Shown: in pieces, positions 46,678-54,787 of the stretch
How the letters are laid out: every line of letters starts with the position of its first letter
How positions within the stretch are numbered: position 1 is the stretch's first letter
From: Pseudomonas laurylsulfatiphila
GTDB taxonomy: Bacteria; Pseudomonadota; Gammaproteobacteria; Pseudomonadales; Pseudomonadaceae
Assembly: GCF_002934665.1 (NCBI RefSeq)
Contig: NZ_NIRS01000002.1
Coordinates: 620,001 to 684,000 of the forward strand
DNA length: 64,000 nt
Reading direction: 5' to 3'
Made by a program: the position numbers and the translations under genes
Notes under the pieces: model-generated
What the model saw: the letters and a program-made list of their open reading frames with translations, nothing else
Database searches by the model: none
What the model was told of the DNA's origin: nothing

Positions 46678-46738
46678 GTCCGCGTTGGGTTGTCGATTGC
46701 TCCGCATCGTGACCGAGAGCAATCAGCCAAATGCAGAC
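46678..46738. repeat. REP-like stem-loop
   Basis: GATTGCTC (46695-46702) pairs with GAGCAATC (46717-46724), flanked by gcgttgggttgtc and agccaaatgcagac, the outer segments of the family. Confidence 0.65.
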
Positions 46739-46796
46739 TTCAACGCCGGCACGCGGTTATGATCCGGGATACCCAGGCGCCCTTGGACCTACGCTC

Positions 46797-47249
46797 ATGC
46801 CAGCCTCGAAAATCCTCCCCTCCCCCGCGCCGCTGCTCAAACCCGGAGAGACGGTGGTGTTGTTCGACGGTGTCTGCAAGCTGTGCAATGGCTGGGTGAG
46901 GTTCGTGATTCGCCATGACCGTCAGCGGCGCGTGCGGTTGGCGGCGGTTCAGTCACCCGAGGGGCAGACGCTGCTCGCCTGGGCAGGTCTGCCCATGGAT
47001 CAATTCCACAGCATGGCGGTGATCCGCGACCGATACTACTGGGAGCGTTCCCAAGCTTTTTTCGAAATCTTTGCCCAGTTGCCCGCCATCTGGCGCCCCG
47101 TGAACCTGTTGCGCATCATCCCTCGCCCACTTCGAGATTGGGCCTACGACCGCATTGCGCTCAATCGTTATCGGCTCTTCGGGAAGTACGACACCTGTCT
47201 GTTGCCGGATCCAGATCATGAACAGCGCTTTTTGAAAGCGCCCCGGTGA
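46797..47249 (+). CDS. DCC-family thiol-disulfide oxidoreductase-like protein
   Basis: A 150-aa protein of the DCC (DUF393) family: TVVLFDGVCKLCNGWVRFVIRHD carries the DxxCxxC motif, followed by LAAVQSPEGQTLL and RYRLFGKYDTCLLP. These thioredoxin-like proteins are predicted redox proteins of unknown physiological partner. The start is the ATG at 46797; an upstream in-frame start would run into the repeat. Confidence 0.88.
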   Translation: MPASKILPSPAPLLKPGETVVLFDGVCKLCNGWVRFVIRHDRQRRVRLAAVQSPEGQTLLAWAGLPMDQFHSMAVIRDRYYWERSQAFFEIFAQLPAIWRPVNLLRIIPRPLRDWAYDRIALNRYRLFGKYDTCLLPDPDHEQRFLKAPR

Positions 47250-47362
47250 ACGCCTTGAGGCGACGTGACGAGCTGGATCAATACTCGGGTTGAAGCTATA
47301 CCGAAAGGGTTCCGGGCGGGGATGGACCACACGCTCGATTAGCGTCTGAGGAGCATTTCACG

Positions 47363-48235
47363 GTGTCGAATCAGTTGGTCATACGCAACATGACCCGTCC
47401 CGAGCTGGACGAACTCGTCGAGTGGGCTGCCCGTGAGGGTTGGAATCCCGGCCTTCACGATGCCGAGCTGTTCTGGGCCACGGACCCTGCCGCCTTCATC
47501 GCGGCGTCCCGGGACGGCGAATTGATCGGCGGCGGCGCCATCACCTCCTACCATGGCGAATTCGGTTTCATGGGTTTTTTCATCGTCCGGCCTGAGTATC
47601 GCAGCCAGGGCTTGGGCAATACCCTCTGGCACGCACGCCGCGAGCGACTCCTCGCCCGCCTGCGCCCGGGCGTGAGCATCGGCATGGACGGCGTCTTCGC
47701 GATGCAGGACTACTACGCCAAGGGTGGCTTCGTCTTCTCCCATCGCAACCTGCGTTTTCGTGCCGAGATCACCGAGCGCCCGACGACCTCGCAGGCAGAC
47801 GACCAGGACATCGTCCCGTTGGCCGCCTTCCCGTTCGATCAGGTGGTCGATTACGACCGCACCTGCTTCCCCGCCCCGCGCGCAACCTTCCTGAGCGGGT
47901 GGATAACCCAGGCCGATGCACTCGCCGTGGGTTGTCGGCGCGAAGGCAGGCTGAGCGGCTATGGCGTAATAAGGCGCTGCCGGGAAGGCTGCAAGATCGG
48001 CCCCTTGTTCGCCGATGACGCCCTGGCGGCCAATGCCCTCTACGCGCGCCTGGCGGAATTTGCGCAGGGTGGCCCGCTGTTTCTCGACGCCCCGGAGAAC
48101 AACCCTGCCGCGATGGCGCTCGTGCACCAACAGGGCATGACGGAGGTGTTCGGCTGCGCACGCATGTACCTCGGCCCTCCTCCGGCGATCGCGCACGAAC
48201 GTGTGTTCGGCGTCACCACCTTCGAGCTGGGCTGA
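47363..48235 (+). CDS. GNAT-family N-acetyltransferase with C-terminal extension
   Basis: A 290-aa two-part protein. The N-terminal GNAT fold has GEFGFMGFFIVRPEYRSQGLGNTLWHARRERLL, with the acetyl-CoA-binding R-x-x-G-x-G. The C-terminal half is a second GNAT-like domain of the kind found in duplicated acetyltransferases (GPLFADDALAANALYARL, NPAAMALVHQQGM). The start is GTG 47363 with GAGGAG upstream. It overlaps the deacetylase-like gene by one base (TGATG), so the two are translated together. Confidence 0.88.
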   Translation: MSNQLVIRNMTRPELDELVEWAAREGWNPGLHDAELFWATDPAAFIAASRDGELIGGGAITSYHGEFGFMGFFIVRPEYRSQGLGNTLWHARRERLLARLRPGVSIGMDGVFAMQDYYAKGGFVFSHRNLRFRAEITERPTTSQADDQDIVPLAAFPFDQVVDYDRTCFPAPRATFLSGWITQADALAVGCRREGRLSGYGVIRRCREGCKIGPLFADDALAANALYARLAEFAQGGPLFLDAPENNPAAMALVHQQGMTEVFGCARMYLGPPPAIAHERVFGVTTFELG

Positions 48236-49128
48236 TGTCCGCCCGCGACCTCATCGGTTATGGCGGCCACCCACCCCACCCGCGATGGCCCGGTGAGGCG
48301 CGCGTCGCGGTGCAGTTCGTACTCAATATCGAAGAAGGTGCGGAATCCTGCCTCCTCAATGGCGATCCCCAGTCGGAGGCCTGGCTTCACGAGCTACCGG
48401 GCCGCCCGCCGCGTGTGGGGGAGCCGGACTTGAGCGTCGAGGGCATGTACGAATACGGATCGCGCGCAGGTGTGTGGCGCATTCTGGAACTGTTCCGCGC
48501 CCGAGGCCTGCCGCTGACCGCCTTCGCCGTCGGCCGGGCACTGGAACTCACCCCGGCGATCGGCCAGGCGCTCTGCGCGGCCGGGCATGAGATTGCCGGA
48601 CATGGCTACCGTTGGCTGGACTATCGCGACATGCCTGAAGACCAGGAACGGCGCCATATACGCCTCACCCTCGACGTGATCGAGCAGGCCTGCGGTAAAC
48701 GCCCCGTCGGTTGGTACACAGGAAGGGTCAGCCAGAACACCCGTCGCCTGTTGCGTGAGGAAGGCGGGTTTCTCTACAGCTCGGACGCCTACAACGATGA
48801 CCTGCCCTACTGGCTCCCGGGCACGCCCGCCCACCTGGTGATCCCCTACACACTGGTCAACAACGACGCCCGCTATCTGCTGCCGAACGGTTTCGCCTGC
48901 GGTGAAGACTTCTTCCGGCTGCTCAAGGATGCGTTCGACCAACTGTGGCAGGAAGGCGCGCAACACCCGAAGATGATGAGCGTCGGCCTGCACGGGCGGA
49001 TCAGCGGCCACCCTGGTCGTGCGATGGCGCTGGCGCGCTTTCTCGATTACGTGCAAGGCCACGACGCGGTGTGGATCTGCCGGCGCGAAGAGATTGCCAG
49101 GCACTGGATCGCCCGGTTCCCCGCCTGA
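48235..49128 (+). CDS. PuuE-type allantoinase / polysaccharide-deacetylase family protein
   Basis: A 297-aa NodB-fold protein. DLIGYGGHPPHPRWPGEARVAVQFVLNIEEGAE is the PuuE signature (Glu replaces the NodB Asp pair), with GHEIAGHGYRWLDY and GFLYSSDAYNDDLPYWLPG. PuuE hydrolyses allantoin to allantoate without a metal in purine breakdown. No other purine-catabolism gene is in the window, and the coupled GNAT gene is unusual, so the true substrate may be another amide. Confidence 0.88.
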   Translation: MSARDLIGYGGHPPHPRWPGEARVAVQFVLNIEEGAESCLLNGDPQSEAWLHELPGRPPRVGEPDLSVEGMYEYGSRAGVWRILELFRARGLPLTAFAVGRALELTPAIGQALCAAGHEIAGHGYRWLDYRDMPEDQERRHIRLTLDVIEQACGKRPVGWYTGRVSQNTRRLLREEGGFLYSSDAYNDDLPYWLPGTPAHLVIPYTLVNNDARYLLPNGFACGEDFFRLLKDAFDQLWQEGAQHPKMMSVGLHGRISGHPGRAMALARFLDYVQGHDAVWICRREEIARHWIARFPA

Positions 49129-49241
49129 GTGGGGTTCGGAACGGGCTGAGCCACGCTGGCTAATCAAAATCACCCGTGCTGTATCAGGCGCCCTGCTCCG
49201 CCTTGAACATCGCCGAGACGTTGCCTGCCACTGATGTGCGT

Positions 49242-49287
49242 TTTGGGTCGGTTTCAGCCGATCATGGAAGGCAGAAACCGACCCAAA
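49242..49287. repeat. REP-like stem-loop beside the IS
   Basis: TTTGGGTCGGTTTC (49242-49255) and GAAACCGACCCAAA (49274-49287) are perfect 14-bp arms. A related half-unit (gaccggttgaatccacagccaaaagc, 49300-49325) runs directly into the IS. Confidence 0.7.
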
Positions 49288-49411
49288 GCTGATGGTGGCG
49301 ACCGGTTGAATCCACAGCCAAAAGCAATGGGATGGACTCCTCCTCACCTCGGCATCTTGAGTGCCAGACTGAAGGTGCGAACCGCAGTCAACCGTGAGAA
49401 GGAGTCCACAC

Positions 49412-50443
49412 ATGAAGCTTATGCGCATTGGGGTCGACTTGGCCAAGAACGTGTTTCAGATCCACGGCGTGGATCGTCATGAGCAGCCAGTCTGGCGGCA
49501 GCGTCTGCCTCGCGATCGCTGGCTGCAAACGGTGCTGGAGAAGATCGAACCCGGCTGTGAGATCGGCATGGAAAGTTGCGGTGGTGCGCACCATTGGGCG
49601 CGGCAACTACAAGCACGCGGATTTCGGGTGAGGCTGATCGCGCCGCAGTTCGTCAAACCGTACGTCAAGAGCAACAAGAACGACGCCAACGATGCCGAGG
49701 CAATCTGCGAAGCGATGAGCCGCCCCAGCATGCGCTTCGTCGCCGTCAAGACCATCGAACAACAGGATATCCAGGCGACGCATCGCATCCGGGCCGGCTT
49801 AATCGAGCAGCGGACGGCCAAAGCCAATCAGATTCGTGGGCTGATCGCCGAGTACGGTCTCGTTGCGCCGAAGGAATTACTGATGCTGCGTCGCGCAATA
49901 CCGTGCTGGCTAGAAGATGCAGATAACGGTTTGACGGCACGCTTTCGTCGTCTGCTGAATGGCTTGTGGGATGACCTGCGCGCACTTGATGAGCGCGTGA
50001 GCGAACTCGATGGCGAGATATCTGCGATCGCGGCAAGTGAGCCATCGGCCGTCCGTTTGCAACAACTGCGTGGCGTCGGCCCGATGATTGCCACTGCGCT
50101 AGTTGCTGCCATCGGTGATGCCAGTCAGTTTGCTAACGGCCGACAACTGGCCGCCTCGCTAGGGCTGACGCCAAAGCAACACAGCTCTGGCGGCAAGGAT
50201 CGACTGCTTGGCATCAGCAAACGTGGGGATGCTTATCTGCGAACGCTGATGATCCACGGTGCGCGGTCGGCACTGCGCACAGCCAAATCCAAAGACGATC
50301 GACTCAGCCAATGGGCTGTCCGTTTAGCCGAGCGCTCACATCCCAACGTGGCCGCCATCGCACTGGCCAACAAAACTGCACGCATGGCTTGGGCGATGCT
50401 GCGCAATGGCACTGATTACCAACCGGGTCGGGCAGCGGCCTGA
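49412..50443 (+). CDS. IS110/IS1111-type transposase (copy 1)
   Basis: A 343-aa DEDD transposase. The RuvC-like N-terminus has GVDLAKNVFQIHGVD, EIGMESCGGAHHWAR and NKNDANDAEAICEA (Asp-Glu-Asp-Asp). The C-terminal Tnp_20 domain has LRGVGPMIATALVAAIGDASQF and PKQHSSGGKDRLLGISKRGD containing the conserved Ser. ATG at 49412 (MKLMRIG) after AAGGAGTCCACAC. Residue 267 is Gly here but Asp in copy 2. Confidence 0.95.
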   Translation: MKLMRIGVDLAKNVFQIHGVDRHEQPVWRQRLPRDRWLQTVLEKIEPGCEIGMESCGGAHHWARQLQARGFRVRLIAPQFVKPYVKSNKNDANDAEAICEAMSRPSMRFVAVKTIEQQDIQATHRIRAGLIEQRTAKANQIRGLIAEYGLVAPKELLMLRRAIPCWLEDADNGLTARFRRLLNGLWDDLRALDERVSELDGEISAIAASEPSAVRLQQLRGVGPMIATALVAAIGDASQFANGRQLAASLGLTPKQHSSGGKDRLLGISKRGDAYLRTLMIHGARSALRTAKSKDDRLSQWAVRLAERSHPNVAAIALANKTARMAWAMLRNGTDYQPGRAAA

Positions 50444-50706
50444 TCCATTCATCCCGGGAGAAGCCCCACACACCACGATTGCGAAGCAACCCGAGCAATG
50501 GCAAACCGGTCGAACCGGCGTCGGCAAAACCCTTTAACGTCCAGGTGCGTAAAGCACGTAAAAGCGATTGGGAGCTGACGCGCGAATAGCCCATCATGGC
50601 CCTGCATCAAAACGATGCCGCAGTAAGAGGTCGAATATACGTGTGCAGTCGGCACGGGCGCCAAAGCGAAGGAGGCTTGCAACGAGGAGGAGTCCATATA
50701 CGGACG
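50444..50706 (+). ncRNA. Candidate guide (bridge/seeker) RNA region of the IS, copy 1
   Basis: The 263-base non-coding right end is kept identical in both copies over all the bases I could compare. In the IS1111 subgroup the guide RNA that pairs with donor and target is encoded at this end. Boundaries and fold are not determined. Confidence 0.45.
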
Positions 50707-50848
50707 CTCCGCCTGACTGCTATCTCACAATAACATTCAGGCGGATGCGGCTAGCAAAAAAGGGGCAATGCACATTGTTACAAATGCCCTCTACTGCTCA
50801 TCATCCAGCGACTACGCTCAGAGATCCTAAACTTGCTGGAGCCTCATA

Positions 50849-51184
50849 ATGACGAATGGAATTTTTCACGTTGACTTTCGCGCAAGCACCGGTGACTACG
50901 GTGACGGTTTGGTGGTTGTGAAAGATGGCACAGCAAATGGCGGGGATCCTCACTACCTTTATCAAGGGCAAGTCCCTACAGTCTCGGGCTCGTTTGAGTC
51001 AAAATTCACTGTGAGAAAGTGGCGCGACGGGAATACAAATGTGGTTGGGGTTGACAACTACACCCTTGACGCGAAGGGTCTCGTCAACTATGAAACTGGA
51101 ACTCTCGAACTTCAGGGATCTGTAGTCGGAGCCCCTCACCTGACCATCCAACTGAAAGGAAAAAAAATCCAAGACGCCATATAG
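50849..51184 (+). CDS. GrlR-like protein
   Basis: A 111-aa small protein matching the GrlR (type III secretion regulator) pattern: NGIFHVDFRASTGDYGDGLVVVKDGTANGGDPHYLYQGQVP, then VDNYTLDAKGLVNYETGTLELQGSVVG, a lipocalin-like barrel. GrlR represses the activator GrlA in attaching/effacing E. coli; outside that setting its role is unknown. ATG at 50849 after GGAGCCTCATA. No type III secretion gene is nearby. A terminator follows at 51198. Confidence 0.78.
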   Translation: MTNGIFHVDFRASTGDYGDGLVVVKDGTANGGDPHYLYQGQVPTVSGSFESKFTVRKWRDGNTNVVGVDNYTLDAKGLVNYETGTLELQGSVVGAPHLTIQLKGKKIQDAI

Positions 51185-51197
51185 TTTTGGATACTGG

Positions 51198-51240
51198 GGG
51201 GGCTGCCGTTATTGATAAAAGGCAGCTCCTTTTTTTATTT
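51198..51240 (+). terminator. Intrinsic terminator after the GrlR-like gene
   Basis: A ~9-bp stem (GGGGCTGCC with GGCAGCTCC, one G-T pair) around 13 loop bases, followed by a run of seven T. Confidence 0.85.
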
Positions 51241-51384
51241 TCCCCCTATTTGTGCAATCTACCTGAGCCATGCCGCAACCTTCTGCTTTTGATTAACATT
51301 TCTATCGGCCCACAACGGACGGTGGCACCACAAGCGATTCAGTCAGGCGCGACGATGGTACGGGTCCAGTGCTACCCATCACGA

Positions 51385-51410
51385 TGGGCATTTATCGGCC
51401 AAAAACAGAC
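51385..51410. repeat. Half-unit of REP-like repeat
   Basis: gggcatttatcggccaaaaacagac is one arm of the dispersed repeat. The rest of the 51241-51531 gap holds nothing I can support. Confidence 0.5.
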
Positions 51411-51531
51411 CATGGACACGCAGCTAATACTTCATTAATGTGCAAAAAAATATGCCGTTTTCCCCCTTCTTGATGCTGCGTTTACAGACTCGATTTTTTA
51501 TTGCTTAAGGGATTACGCATGAACATGGAAA

Positions 51532-52120
51532 GTTATGCGACATCGCATACCGCAAAATTAATTATCATGCCAAAAGCCGTACGGCACCTCAAAATTGAAT
51601 GATAGGAGCAATAAAGTGGAAATCAAGATTGATATATTGGATTCTCCAACGGAAAAGGATCAAGGAGTTCTGAATAATAGGTTTTCAGAATATCTTCGAA
51701 TCCAATATCCAGATCTACCGCCAGAATCGGAAGATAAAATATTTATGGTGGTTGCACACGATGAAGTAGGCGACTACATCGGTGCAATAAGCTGTAATTG
51801 TTACTGGGATGGCTTAGAAATTGACACCTTTTGGGTTAAGGAATCTCATCGCGGTAAAAAAATAGGCTCTATGCTATTGGAAAAAGCAGAAACGATTGGC
51901 GCCAACAATGGTGCAGTAGTTGCATTCTTAAAAACCGTTGATGCTAAACAGTTCTATGAGCGGCATGGGTATGAGATTTATGGTGTTCTTGAGGATCGAC
52001 CAATCGGGACTAACCTGTATCATTTAAAGAAACGGCTAGTAAAACATGCATAACAACTGGTTCAAACCGTTCGCGTCGCTCACTGGCACGGGCTAAAGCC
52101 CGCCCCTTAACCAAATGCTG
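51532..52120 (+). mobile_element. Lone integron-type gene cassette, attC damaged
   Basis: A GTTATGC core site (51532-51538) precedes the gene, and its exact complement GCATAAC (52048-52054) overlaps the stop codon, as R'' of an attC does. An attC-like imperfect palindrome follows: TGGTTCAA (52058-52065), a GGGCTAAAGCCC hairpin (52090-52101) and TTAACCAA (52107-52114). The expected final GTTRRRY is missing or degraded where the REP-like repeat begins. No integrase is in the window. Confidence 0.6.
51616..52053 (+). CDS. GNAT-family N-acetyltransferase (cassette-borne)
   Basis: A 145-aa acetyltransferase: EIDTFWVKESHRGKKIGSMLLEKAETIGANNGAVVAFLKT carries the acetyl-CoA motif R-G-K-K-I-G, and KQFYERHGYEIYGVLEDRP the C-terminal strand. 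Start GTG at 51616 with AGGAG six bases upstream. It is visibly AT-rich (K/N/I/E-rich) against GC-rich neighbours, a sign of transfer. The substrate is unknown; cassette GNATs include antibiotic and other small-molecule acetyltransferases. Confidence 0.85.
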   Translation: MEIKIDILDSPTEKDQGVLNNRFSEYLRIQYPDLPPESEDKIFMVVAHDEVGDYIGAISCNCYWDGLEIDTFWVKESHRGKKIGSMLLEKAETIGANNGAVVAFLKTVDAKQFYERHGYEIYGVLEDRPIGTNLYHLKKRLVKHA

Positions 52121-52178
52121 GTCTGCGTCCGCATTGGGTCGGTTGCAGCCCTTCGTTACAGGTCTCAACCGACCCTAA
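52121..52178. repeat. REP-like stem-loop after the cassette
   Basis: GGGTCGGTTG (52136-52145) pairs with CAACCGACCC (52166-52175). It starts exactly where the attC-like sequence loses its last core site. Confidence 0.65.
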
Positions 52179-52379
52179 GCGATCACTCGAAACATTGATC
52201 AACGTAAACCCGTAGGAATGTATCTTCATATGGACACTCTGAATTCCGAGGACTTGCTGCCGGAGTTTTGCACTCAGTTTTTGCCGCCACCACCCCATTA
52301 AAATCACCGACCCAGCGCCGGCGTTTTCGTTATCGTCACGCAGCGTACAGCCAGCCCGTCAGGCTCATGGGCCTGGCCG

Positions 52380-53576
52380 CTATTCACTGCGCAGAGCCGC
52401 CACCGGATGCAGGCGGGCCGCCCGCAGTGCCGGCGCCAGGCCGGCGAGAATGCCGAGCACCGCCGCCAGCAGCAGTGCCAGCAGCAGAAACAGCGGCTGC
52501 AGCGCCAAGGGCAGGCTCGGCATGGCCAGGTGCAGTAGCCCGAGCAGCAGGCCCATCAACAGCAGACCCAGCAGACCACCGGTCAGGGACAGCAGCGTCG
52601 CTTCGGCGAGAAACAGCCCGAGCACCTGCCGCGGACTGGCACCAATCGCCCGCAACAGGCCGATTTCCGCCGTGCGCTCGCCCACAGTGGTCGTCATGAT
52701 GGTGAGAATGCCGACGGCGCCGACCAACAGGGAAATGCCCCCCAAGGCACCAATGGCCAGGCTCAGGGTGCCGAGAACGCGGTTGAAGCTGCGCAGCATG
52801 TCGTCCTGGGTGCTCAGGCTGAAGTCCTCCTCGCCGTGCCGTTCGCCGAGCACCTGGCGAATCTGCTGACTCAACACCCGCGAAGTGGTGCCGGCGCCGA
52901 ACACCACATGGACTTTGACCACCCCGGTGCGGTTGAACAGGCTTTCGGCCCAATCCACCGGGATGTAGGCGATATCGTCGAGGTTGAAGCCGAGCAACTG
53001 GCCCTTCTGCGCCATCACGCCGATCACCCGGAAACGCACGCCGCCGACGCGGACCAGCTCGCCCAGCGGATTGCGTGCACCGAACAGCTCGACACGCAGC
53101 TGATGGCCGAGCACCACATAGGGCGGCGAACGACCGTCACGGGCCACGGGCAGGAACTCGCCCAGGCTCAGTTGCATGCGCCAGGCCTGCGCCAGCTGAT
53201 GGCCGCCACCGAGAATGTCGCTGCGCCGGCTCAGTTCACCGAACTGGATATCCCCGCTGCCCGGAATGATCGGCACCGCCGCCTCGACATGCGGCAAGCG
53301 CCGCAGGGCGTCGGTATCACTGATGGTCAGTGGCCGTACGCTGCCGAGCAGACCGCCGAGGCCGCTGGTCTGGGTCTTGCCCGGGCGCACGGTGATAATC
53401 CGCGTACCAAACTGCGCGAAATTCTCCAGCACGTAGCCGCGCACGCCTTCGCCTATGGCCGTGAGCAACACCACGGCGGCTATCCCGATCGCTACCCCGA
53501 GCAGGGTCAGCAGGCTGCGCAAAGGTCGACAGGTCAGCGCCGAGCTGGTCAGCCGGAAACCATCTTGCCAGCGCAT
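52380..53576 (-). CDS. MacB-like ABC transporter permease (second)
   Basis: A 398-aa FtsX/MacB-type permease. An N-terminal helix (LRSLLTLLGVAIGIAAVVLLTAIGEG) is followed by a large MacB-type periplasmic domain, then three helices in the FtsX domain with TVGERTAEIGLLRAIGASPRQVLGLFL, the ATPase-coupling segment. It starts one base into the upstream permease's stop (TGATG). It should pair with the other permease and the ATPase. Confidence 0.9.
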   Translation of the reverse strand: MRWQDGFRLTSSALTCRPLRSLLTLLGVAIGIAAVVLLTAIGEGVRGYVLENFAQFGTRIITVRPGKTQTSGLGGLLGSVRPLTISDTDALRRLPHVEAAVPIIPGSGDIQFGELSRRSDILGGGHQLAQAWRMQLSLGEFLPVARDGRSPPYVVLGHQLRVELFGARNPLGELVRVGGVRFRVIGVMAQKGQLLGFNLDDIAYIPVDWAESLFNRTGVVKVHVVFGAGTTSRVLSQQIRQVLGERHGEEDFSLSTQDDMLRSFNRVLGTLSLAIGALGGISLLVGAVGILTIMTTTVGERTAEIGLLRAIGASPRQVLGLFLAEATLLSLTGGLLGLLLMGLLLGLLHLAMPSLPLALQPLFLLLALLLAAVLGILAGLAPALRAARLHPVAALRSE

Positions 53577-54787
53577 CAGTGCGCTCCCGGCGGGCGTAGC
53601 GCCGCCACCGGCTCCAGCGCCGAGGCCCGAGCGGCCGGCAGCCAGGCGAACAGCAGCGCCGTGCCGAGTGCCAGCAGCACCGCGCTAACCCGCGCCCACC
53701 AGGGTGCATAGAGCGGCAGATCGAACGCCAGGCGCCCCAGCCAGAGCAAGGTTTCGGCGAGAAGTAACCCCGCCAGCGCCCCCGCCAGGGCGAGCAGCGC
53801 CGCTTCGCCGAGGAACAGCAGGCGCAACTGCGCCGCCGTCACACCTATGGCTTTGAGCAAGCCGATCTCGGCGCTGCGCTGGCTCACCGCAATCCAGGTC
53901 ACGTTCATGATCAGGATGCCTGCCACCAGCAGGCTGATCGCGGCAATCCCGGCCACCGCCAGGGTCAGCACCGTGAGTATCTCGTCGAAGGCGCTGAGCA
54001 GGCTGTCCTGGCTGATCAGGGTGATGTCTTCCTCACCCTCGTGGCGCTCCTTGAGCGCGGCGAGTATCAGTCGCTTGCTGCGGTCGAGAAAGCTCGGCCC
54101 ACGCACCTCGACAAACACCCGCAACAACCCCTCGCGATTGAACAAGGCCTGGGCACTGGCCACCGGAATGATCAACATTTCGGCGAAATCCATCCCCAGG
54201 GATTCGCCCCGCTCATCGAGGATACCGACCACCCGGAAGCGCCGGTCGCCGGCGCGCAACCATTCACCCAAGGCCGGGCGCGTACCGAATAGTTCGCGCC
54301 GGAGTTTGCCGCCGATCACGCAGACGGCCTCGCCCTGCTCAGGGTCCAACGCCGGCAGGGGCTGGCCCTGGACGACCGTCAGTTGGCGAATGGCGAAGAA
54401 GTCCCGTGTGGTGCCCAGGGTCAGCACCTCACGATTGCGGTTACCGACTATCACCTCCATCTGCCCGGCCTGCATCGGCGCCACCCGGCGGATGCCCGGC
54501 AACCGGGTGATGGCCTGGACGTCCTGCAAGGTCAACTCGTGCGGCGTCAGGCCGGTGAGCGGCGGTATGCGCCCCGTGGTTTCCTTGCGGCCCGGGAAAA
54601 CGATCAGGATGTCGCGCCCGAGCAGCGAGAACTCGTTCAGGACGAAGGCCCGCGCGCCCGCACCGAGACCGGTGAGCAGATTGACCGCCACCACTCCGAT
54701 AGCGATGGCCAGCAGCAGCATCAGGCTGCGCGAGCGATGCCCACGCAAGGCACCGAGCCAGAAGGCCAGGGCATCGGCGGCACGCAT
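53576..54787 (-). CDS. MacB-like ABC transporter permease (first)
   Basis: A 403-aa paralogue of the second permease: RGHRSRSLMLLLAIAIGVVAVNLLTGLGAG, a large periplasmic loop, and SQRSAEIGLLKAIGVTAAQLRLLFLGEAALL in the FtsX domain. The ATG at 54787 overlaps the ATPase stop. Two distinct permeases with one ATPase suggest a heterodimer, as in LolCE, unlike the MacB homodimer fused to its ATPase. Confidence 0.9.
   Translation of the reverse strand: MRAADALAFWLGALRGHRSRSLMLLLAIAIGVVAVNLLTGLGAGARAFVLNEFSLLGRDILIVFPGRKETTGRIPPLTGLTPHELTLQDVQAITRLPGIRRVAPMQAGQMEVIVGNRNREVLTLGTTRDFFAIRQLTVVQGQPLPALDPEQGEAVCVIGGKLRRELFGTRPALGEWLRAGDRRFRVVGILDERGESLGMDFAEMLIIPVASAQALFNREGLLRVFVEVRGPSFLDRSKRLILAALKERHEGEEDITLISQDSLLSAFDEILTVLTLAVAGIAAISLLVAGILIMNVTWIAVSQRSAEIGLLKAIGVTAAQLRLLFLGEAALLALAGALAGLLLAETLLWLGRLAFDLPLYAPWWARVSAVLLALGTALLFAWLPAARASALEPVAALRPPGAH

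Larger units (their letters stand above)
49317..50706 (+). mobile_element. IS110-family (IS1111-type) element, copy 1
   Basis: 1390 bases shared with copy 2 (62367-63756, inverted). Within it, subterminal inverted repeats TGGACTCCTCCTC (49333-49345) and GAGGAGGAGTCCA (50684-50696) enclose the transposase, the arrangement of the IS1111 subgroup. The outermost shared bases (gccaaaagc on the left, ggacg on the right) match the REP-like repeat and are probably target, leaving an element of about 49326-50701. The upstream non-coding end is ~95 bases, the downstream end ~263. Confidence 0.88.
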
